Positions 57,001 to 64,000 of a stretch of 64,000 bases of DNA are shown in pieces. Each line of letters begins with the position of its first letter. Position 1 is the stretch's first letter. A model generated the notes under the pieces. The model saw only the letters and a program-made list of their open reading frames with translations. It searched no databases and was not told the DNA's origin. Source of the DNA: Selaginella tamariscina (taxonomy: Eukaryota > Streptophyta > Lycopodiopsida > Selaginellales > Selaginellaceae); NCBI GenBank assembly GCA_003024785.1, contig PUQB01000008.1, forward strand, positions 312,868-376,867, written 5' to 3'. The translations under genes and the position numbers were made by a program.

Positions 57001-58428
57001 TTACACTTTACAACGCCGCCAGTTACGTGACCGGACTTGACTGCAGTGGTGACTAGTAAGCACCAGTGTGTAGATTGAAAGAGCCATTACTGAAGTTGAG
57101 ACTGCTGCTGTTGATCTGAGGGGCGGGAACAAAACCGGAGTAGTCGAGTCATCTACAACCTCCCCATGGTGCTGCTGCTGGTGGTGGTGGTGGTGTTCAA
57201 GGTTAAACTGTAAGTTATGCTGCTGATAATCATGCGCCTGTTGACGCTGTAGGCTGTCTAACAGTACCAAGCTTGTTGTTGTACTCTGATCCTCCTCCTT
57301 ACCTTGTCCCAGCATGCTCCCAAACTGCCACATCTCTTTGTTGTTGGGGCTCGGAAACAGCATTTCCGTCTGCTGTTGCCGGTTCCTGAGCAGCTCTATT
57401 GTCGCGACTGGATTAAGTTCATAATTAGATCGTCCATGTCCGGGCATCGTCGAGCCACCGGATAACAGGACCTGCATGAACGGATCATTCACTGCAAGTC
57501 TGGGAAAACCTTGATCGTCTATCTCAGGCAGGGATGCCAGAATATCCTCCTCCAGAGAAGGAATGTTCCTTCTTGTGTTCTCCTGCTTTGGTGCTCTAGT
57601 GTAGGCCTTTGCTTTCTTCTTATATATACGACACAGAACCCATTCATCGAGCTGAAACGTTAACAACGTCAGTCTATACTAGACTACAAACCGAGACAAA
57701 CACATTGTGGGGCAATGAAGTGACATACATGACGCATACAGTGAGAGAATTGAGACCATGTACAAAACCTGCTCTAATGATGCCAAGTTCATGCACATGA
57801 ATGACAAGACATAAAGACATTAATGCTCCCAAAATGGCCAGCAGTATAACTCCCAAATGAATAGTCATCATAGGAACCCGGGAGTTCCTAAATCAAACTC
57901 TAATCACCTTAACGCTTAGAAGAAGACGCTTACCCGGAGCGAGCCTTTCTTTCGTGCACAGAGAGCCTTGTTAGCCGCATCAACGAGACGATACTCGTGC
58001 ATTATCCAGTTAGACTTGACGCCCTTGGGAGCGCGGCCTTTGTAGAAGACAAGTGCCTTTTTAACTCCAATCTTCCGGCCATCGGTGGAGCTGTGAATGA
58101 TCTTGTCGGTACCGGTGGCTTTCCAGTAGCCGGATGCGGCAGCTCTATTCGGTCGGACTCCATTCGGATACTTCCTGTCTCTGGGACTGAAGAAGTACCA
58201 CTCCTTATCGCCGAATGTGGACTGCTGCGGAAGCTCCCAGGGGTCGTACTTGTATAAGTCGAGCTCCGTGATGATCGGAACCGGCTTAAAGCTGCTACTT
58301 GTAAGCCTCCTGGCCAGGTAGTGTGCTACCAACTCCTCGTCTGTCGGGTGGAATCTGAAGCCCGGTGGGAGATGAAGATCGACGGCACTGGGAGACGATT
58401 GTTCGCCGGAAACTGGCTGCAATTCCAT
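57001..58428 (-). CDS. NAC-domain transcription factor, ATAF/NAP type
   Basis: Exon 1 (58,428-57,934) and exon 2 (57,651-57,001) close to 381 residues. The NAC domain covers residues 18 to about 180 with all five subdomains: [61 protein letters not shown] and [17 protein letters not shown], ending NWIMHEYRL, then [13 protein letters not shown]. The intron falls at the usual place before LDEWVLC. The first intron of many NAC genes is absent. The C-terminal region has Gln and His runs and is probably the activation region. Wording of the domain places it near ATAF/NAP stress and senescence factors. The last roughly 40 residues are Arg/Ser-rich and unlike a NAC tail; another frame ends in Asn/Ser-rich sequence at about 57,047, so a late frameshift is possible. 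Confidence 0.92.
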
Positions 58429-59290
58429 GTTTGGTGGTGAGAAACTGTCTATGTATACATTTCAAATTTTTTGTAACACTATTTGGCTAACAAAGGGACC
58501 CTAGGCTTTCCCAAACAGGACAACACACTTGTTACCAGACATTTTCTGCCAACAGAGAGAGGATTGAGAAAAGATAATCAGATACTAAGGCATATGCCAC
58601 CACCTGAGCATCCCTCTCAAACATTTGCATAAAGCTTTAAAGGCCTCTGGAACCACGTGTCCCAAAATCTCATTCTATGGTCCCATACAACACGAGCGGA
58701 CACTTTATACAAAACGCCAAGACATTAGCAATGATAAACTAATTATGATTAGCTCCACAAAAATCTAGGAAAATAATTAAAATAAATAAAAATGGTGCAC
58801 TCACTCTGTAATCTTGTGGTTAAGCTTGAACACATCAAATCTAGCTACTTAAGTGGGCCACCAAAGATAGTTTTTATATAACTAATATGCTATTTAATTG
58901 GTAAAAAAAAGTCGTTATGTTTGGTTTTGAATGGGCGAGAGCAAGTTAAGAGTTCCTATAACATCAACAATACGTATTCCTCACAGGATTCGAGGTGGAA
59001 TGCCGTACAAGTAAGAGGGGAAGTGTACTTGTTTGTGTGATATATATCATGCATAAGACACTGGGGGGTTGGAAGATTCTGTGTTGTATATACAAGTGGT
59101 CCATATGTAAATAGGGGTGTAGGATACATGACCTTCTGTCAATGCCGTCGATGAGAGTTTCAATGCAGTGGATGGGTTAGGAAAGTATTACAAACAACCT
59201 CAACAACTTAATCAAATTCATTTTTATATATATGTGGATATACTGAAGAATCAATAGTAATACATTCCAAGCTTATTTTAGAGTAAAATA
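58429..59290. promoter_or_regulatory. Intergenic region upstream of the NAC gene and downstream of NINJA
   Basis: About 860 bp between the NINJA stop and the NAC start codon, both genes on the minus strand. It must hold the NAC promoter and the NINJA 3' untranslated region. CACGTG-like core is seen as ACCACGTGTC near 58,652, a possible bZIP or ABA-type element. No coding frame. Confidence 0.45.
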
Positions 59291-59296
59291 CATACC

Positions 59297-60920
59297 TCAG
59301 ACAGGCACAGGGATAGCATCACCTGCAATGCCTTTAACACTGCCATCCAAGTTACCAGCATGCTTAACAAAGTCAGTTGGAGACATATGCAGGCCGTGAC
59401 AAGAACATACAATCTTGTACTGCCCTTGGAAGAGCTTGTAAGCAACTCCACTGATGGTTTTGCCACCTGGACCAGTGGCAGAAACCCATGGTAAATCCGG
59501 CGAAGTACCGGAGCCACCGATGTGACCGGTAGGCTGGACGTTAGTGAGTTCAGGGTTTATCCTCTCTGCAGACGGAACGTCTACCGTGGTTCCTAGTTGC
59601 CACATACTTAGTAAGTGCTTGGTTTCGTCCGGTATACCATTCTCTATTGCTCTCACTGGATCGGTTGTCTCCTCTTTCGTACCGTCACCAGTTCCTTCTT
59701 CCTTCTCTTTTGGGATCTGGCCACCGGCGCTGCCTGTGGGATCCGATATGGTTCTCCTCATCATCAGTTGTGATGCCAGTACTGCCATTGATGCGGTGCT
59801 TGGTTCCATCCCTCTGTTTTGGAATGTACCTAGAGATCCCACTCTGTGTATCGGTGGAAGCACTGAGTTCTCTGCACCATCTTGACCTGTAAACATATTC
59901 ATATGCTCTCTCTCTCGTGTGTGTAGACATATCCAATATGCTCTCTCTCTCTCTCTCGTGTGTATGTGTGAAGAAAGAACAATTTGCATTGTGTGTGCGT
60001 GTGTGAAGAAAGAAGCATTTGCATTGTGTGTGTGTGTGTGTGTGAAGAAAGAACCATTTGCATTGTGTGTGTGAGAGAGAGAGAAGAAAGAATCATTTGC
60101 AACTAGGATAGATTTACACAGTTACAACGGTAGGACACTATCTAGAGTTTATGGTGATATATCCGTTTAACTAAATATCATCCTGCTTAACTATTGTTCC
60201 TTGCCTATAGGCCAATAATGGATCTATCCATGTATGTGTAACTCTCTCTCTCGTGTGTGTGTGTGTGTGAAGAAAGAACCATTTGCAGCAAACTCAGACG
60301 GAACTGATATACATACTATGACATGTACTTTTAACTAAATATCATCCTTGCTGTGTAACTCTCTATATATTTGTATATGGTTACATTAGATAACTACTCT
60401 CTCTATCATACATGTGTGCACGCACACACACACATATGCTATATACATATGTATATGGAAGTTTACCGGGTTTGTCATCGTCTTTGGACTTCTTCTGCAG
60501 TTTCTGCTCATCAATGAGCATCTTCCGCTTCTTCCTGGCTTCCTGGTGTAGAGCAAACTTCTTCTGCTCCGTTGAATCGTGATCCTTGTCCTCCTCGTGG
60601 TCCGACCGCTGTGAAGTCTTCCCCAGAAACTTCCCAAACTCAACCGGTTTATTGTTAGCCTGCGCCCAAGGAATCTGTTGCTGTTGACTGGAGTGGACTT
60701 CGGGTAGAAACTCTCTCATCTTAAGCGTTGACTGCAGATGCATTCCCTCTACTGCTTGCCTTCTGGCATCTAACCACAGATTGGCATTGTTCTTTCCATC
60801 GATTGGTCGATCTGGGCTCGATCTTCTGTCGGAAGATGAGTTGCCACACGACAATCCCAGGCTCAATTCTAACCCACTCTCGTCTTCTATTATGTACAGC
60901 TGCTTCTTCTTGTTGTCCAT
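59297..60920 (-). CDS. NINJA/AFP-family protein (JAZ adaptor)
   Basis: Exon 1 (60,920-60,467) and exon 2 (59,886-59,297) close to 347 residues. The N-terminus carries an EAR repression motif, LELSLGLSCG, near residue 20. A basic stretch of Lys/Arg (ARKKRKMLIDEQKLQKKSKD) near residues 125-150 looks like a nuclear signal. The C-terminal domain reads PDLPWVSATGPGG, GKTISGVAYKLF and IVCSCHGLHMSPTDFVKHAG, the C domain that binds JAZ proteins. Wording is closer to NINJA than to the AFP branch. In flowering plants NINJA links JAZ repressors to TOPLESS in jasmonate signalling; seed-free plants use a related ligand. The ATG at 60,920 was chosen because the family starts shortly before the EAR motif. 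The region upstream of it lacks similarity. Confidence 0.9.
59940..60300. repeat. Minisatellite in the NINJA intron
   Basis: Four copies of a unit of about 30-37 bp, GAAGAAAGAANCATTTGCA joined to a variable TG run, lie at 59,969-60,100. A fifth copy lies near 60,270. CT/GA runs sit beside the TG runs. It occupies most of the intron 60,466-59,887. Confidence 0.8.
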
Positions 60921-61079
60921 AGCTAATTCAATTCTATATATCCATACTATGTTGAATTGTGGCAGGATTTCAATACATTCTAGAGATTTTGAGTACCATT
61001 CTACCGTACCTGTCTGTTCGCCATTGGGTCGCTTCCCACTGCTCAAAAGCCCTATCCATGTAGAGGGGATATGCTTATC

Positions 61080-62700
61080 GTTCCGTACTCTTTAATACAT
61101 TACTTTGAATTATTTAAAATAATACATATATAATCATAAATTCTTGATAATCTAAGCCAAGAAACAATTACCTCACACAAGAGGTATATAAGAAAATTAA
61201 CTCTTCGACCGTACATATATGGTATCACTCAATAAGATTATATATTATAAAGACAAATCACACTCGTGGAGCGCGTGCCACCAGTTTGTTCAAAGTGTGG
61301 TTATTTTTTATATTTTTAAGTTTTTATTTTCTAGAGTCAAAGATATGACACGTGGCACTTGGCCCAAATCTTCAAGGAAGCATCGTACAATGTTCATCAA
61401 TGTCCAATTGTCCTTTCGGCCACCCCATTTTTCGCTTAGGGATATTTCTCTAATGAATTATGCCCTTTGAAGAATAGTATATTCACCACCAGAATTAGAG
61501 TAACCAATTTGATTCTCTAACATAGCTTGATAGTGCTGTTTCCCATAGCTCCACATCCCTATGACCAAAGACCTCCAACAAACGACCATTTTCGACACCA
61601 ATCAACTTTTGGAATTACTTAAACACTTGTCGCTCGCGCATTAGGTACCCTACAATTTACCTCATAAGTATTTGACTCAATAATAGTGTCCATATTTCAT
61701 AACTTGGCTAGTCATGCCACAACCGTGCATACAATTTCTCCCTCATGTATGGAGGAACCAGCTTCATCACCCCTGCCTGGACCTGGATTGAGGGCATCTC
61801 TGCCTATGCCCTTGTCGTATGCATGGCCATAACCACGGCCATGTGGTCCTCCAGCAACCCACAGAGCGTCAAACTTGCTTGCGCTATGTCTTGGTAATCA
61901 GGACAGAAGGAGCCAATGTTTTCTAGTTGGATTCATGCAGTGGCATCACAATCTCTGTGTGTATTTTCCGGTGCAAAATTGACATTTTAAATGTCAAGGT
62001 TGCACTTTTAAAAGATTAGCAAAACTTAATCAGATGTGATTCTGTAACGGCAGCTACTAGTCAGAAAAGGCACTAAATCGTATAGTCAACTTCAAGTTAC
62101 CAAAAATGATTGCTGAAAAAACACTGCTTTGATACAATCCCCAAGATAGATTATATTTCGAGATTTTGAGCAACCAATAGCACTACCTTCCATACCATCC
62201 CAATGCTCCTGGAGCTTGGCCACAACATCTTCAAAATTGTCGCCAACATGGAAATGACTTTCCTCGATCGTAGTCTCAATCATAAACACTTTGGAGATCA
62301 TGAGAATTCCATAGTGATTGAGCAGCTAAACTCATATTTTATTGGTTGAGAAGTTCCTGACGCGCATGAAAATAACGTTAGCAAGTTTAGATGATTGTCT
62401 TTGCTCTGTCTTTTTCTTTGCTTCTTCTGCTCTTCATCTATAATTGGTTCTTCATTGAGCAACTCACCTTCTACCGCTTCAAACTCACTAATGCGCCTGC
62501 TCCACACCACTGGGATCCACCACATCCCAAACACGCTCAACATTTTCTCTACCTATGTAAAGAAAACATGTTTGCCATCGAACTGAACAATGCTTTGCAA
62601 CACGACGATTGAAAGCTTGTTGCTGCTCCTGTAAGAATTTTACTAAGTTAACTTCATAGCATGTCGGTTATATGCTACACACCTCTCAACAAGCTGACGT
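61080..62700 (-). pseudogene. Decayed Ty1/copia remains
   Basis: On the minus strand about 61,515-61,360 reads like a shortened copia integrase: NSGGEYT, then after an internal deletion GGRKDNWTLMNIVRCFLED, the counterpart of the NGVAERKNRTL region. The part 61,530-62,300 reads like copia gag in broken frames. The part 62,301-62,600 holds an acidic frame (EFEAVEGELLNEEPIIDEEQ) I cannot place with certainty; it resembles the linker before the copia polymerase. No intact ORF. Confidence 0.5.
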
Positions 62701-63100
62701 GGAAATCAGCCAGGATCGTTGATGTGGTCATCTTGTGTTTTCCCACACTCCCCCTCAAGGACAGCGTTGTTAGCTAGCCGGAGTCGCTTATGGAAGATCT
62801 CGTGCTTGATTCGAGGAAGTGGCTTTGTTAGGCAAAACTCCAGGAGAATTGCACCTTTCTGAACTTGTTCCCGGATGAAGTGAAAGCACATCTCCATGTC
62901 TTTTGTCCTTGAGTGGAACTTGGTGTGTCACACCATAGCTTGATTGAGTGCGATGTCTTGGAGCAGCCTCTTTTGAGTTCAGCCATGGACCACGACACTT
63001 GTCGATGTATATGGCGATAGAGTCTTTCGGGTCCATGCGCATGTTCAGGAATTTTTGGGTAAGCATCACTTTAGCATTCTCAGTCTTGGCCAAGAAAACA
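62700..63100 (-). pseudogene. Ty1/copia RNase H end and polypurine tract
   Basis: The minus-strand frame 62,897-62,706 includes MCFHFIREQVQKGAILLEFC, the last part of copia RNase H. Just before it, 63,093-62,950 holds DSIAIYIDKC in another frame. A polypurine tract (TTGAGGGGGAG on the minus strand, about 62,746-62,757) is followed by TGTGGGAAAACAC, the likely start of a 3' LTR. Confidence 0.65.
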
Positions 63101-63574
63101 ACAAGAAGAGCATCCAGTTTGTGTGTGCATCCTTTGCAAGATCGAGCAAGTGTATGTACTCATCACCCAAGGTTTAGGCTTTGTTCCGTCCACGGTACCC
63201 TAGCAGTCCTTAGCAAGGAGGATGAGTTGGACTTTGGTACGTCATGTCATGAAGTTTGTTCCCGTGAATTTATGAAGCATCTTCTCCCAACCCCAAGAGA
63301 CGAGCCTAGATTTGCAGGAGGTGGGGGAGGAAGAAGTGCAGTAGGAGGAGGATTAGAGGAAGACCTAGCCATTGTTAGAATCTAGAAGAAATCTATTAAT
63401 GAGGTGGTGGTGGAGAATGGTTTGGCTTAGAGCAACGAGGGCATCACTGCATCACTTCCTGCCTCTTGCACTCTTGCAAGTGTTGCAAGCACTTGCGCCC
63501 TCTCCTCCTTGTATGTTGGTGGCCTTTTGACTAGTTCGGAATGGCCATTGGATTGTTTCACTCTGATACCATGT
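63101..63574 (-). pseudogene. Start of another Ty1/copia element with primer-binding site
   Basis: On the minus strand TGGTATCAGAGTG at about 63,562-63,574 is a standard initiator-Met primer-binding site directly after an LTR-like sequence. A Pro/Ser-rich gag start, MARSSSNPPPTALLPPPPP, begins near 63,373. The body of the element is missing, and sequence passes into the unrelated copia end at about 63,100. Confidence 0.6.
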
Positions 63575-63729
63575 AATGTTGAGGATTGCTAATATGTTAT
63601 CCTCTGATCTGCCTACTAGGTCATTGATCCATTAGTGTAGAGTCATGACTATTCATTTATATATATTTTTTTATGACTATGATGATTTAAGAGACACATT
63701 CCATCTCTATGCTCCTGCTTAAATTTTGA
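63575..63729. repeat. Short LTR-like repeat with outward primer-binding sites on both sides
   Basis: About 155 bp starting TGTAATGTTGAGG and ending AATTTTGACA, so TG...CA in both orientations. On the left the minus strand continues with TGGTATCAGAG. On the right the plus strand continues with TGGTATTGGAGCC, also primer-binding-site-like. Confidence 0.5.
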
Positions 63730-64000
63730 CATGGTATTGGAGCCTTAAGGCTTGATTTTGGACCTAAAAAAGATGGAGATTGTTGGCCAAGATGCTAGGG
63801 AGGAGGATGAGCCACCAGACAATTATGTGGAGCAATGTGAGCACAAAGAGGCGCTGCTGAGATTAGTGTTGCTGCATTTGAGGGTGTTGCCCTATACACA
63901 TGCATTTAGAACACTCAACATTGAGATTGGCACTATTGCATTTAGGGGCGTAGAGGCAAATACACACATGGACCATGTTTCTTCTTGATCTCTAATGTTG
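63730..64000 (+). pseudogene. Possible Ty1/copia gag fragment on the plus strand
   Basis: After the plus-strand primer-binding-like site a 78-codon frame (63,752-63,988) is acidic, with KMEIVGQDAREEDEPPDNYV and a Leu-rich stretch. It could be the beginning of a plus-strand element running out of the window. Evidence is weak. Confidence 0.3.

Noticed and set aside
61219..61470. Plus-strand frame of 83 codons
   Set aside because: It lies opposite recognisable remains of a copia integrase on the minus strand.

Overview
The window is nuclear DNA of a land plant. It holds genes with many short GT-AG introns, a NAC transcription factor, a NINJA-type JAZ adaptor, a DOMON-cytochrome b561 protein and a chloroplast-type ABCI11 ATPase, next to chromodomain Ty3/gypsy and Ty1/copia retrotransposons. 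Divergent protein sequences and microsatellite-rich short introns suggest a seed-free plant (bryophyte, lycophyte or fern). That is inference and no species is claimed.

Layout. Positions 1 to about 45,211 are one nest of transposons, almost all on the minus strand. Element A (about 1,241-17,823) is an old Ty3/gypsy copy with an extra coiled-coil ORF 3' of integrase. It is split by element B (6,892-14,119), a young Ty3/gypsy copy with near-identical LTRs and an RNase H ORF placed before gag. Element C (17,824-21,747) is a truncated chromovirus of the same family as D. Element E (21,748-45,211) is a second chromovirus, broken by two insertions: element F (22,510-34,416) and element D (35,216-41,423). 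F is a DNA transposon of about 11.9 kb. D is a chromovirus with both LTRs.

Element F is the most unusual object. It has about 22-bp terminal inverted repeats and a TGCA target duplication. One side carries a degraded DUF7869-like, RNase H-fold transposase gene on the minus strand. The other side carries two degraded plus-strand genes: a ParB-like plus methyltransferase-like protein and an FCP1-type HAD phosphatase. Between the divergent halves lies a 3-kb array of a perfect 18-bp palindrome, GGCGGGATTAATCCCGCC, at 44-46 bp spacing over a long stretch, next to a microsatellite block.

Positions 47,843-60,920 form a compact gene block: ABCI11-like ATPase (-), RBR-type E3 ubiquitin ligase (-), TLC-domain protein (+, sharing a promoter region of about 240 bp with the RBR gene), DOMON-cytochrome b561 (-), ATAF/NAP-type NAC factor (-) and NINJA (-). 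Exon models for five of these close in frame. The cytochrome gene closes only with an internal donor site. The last 3 kb are remains of Ty1/copia elements. I recognised no tRNA or rRNA genes.
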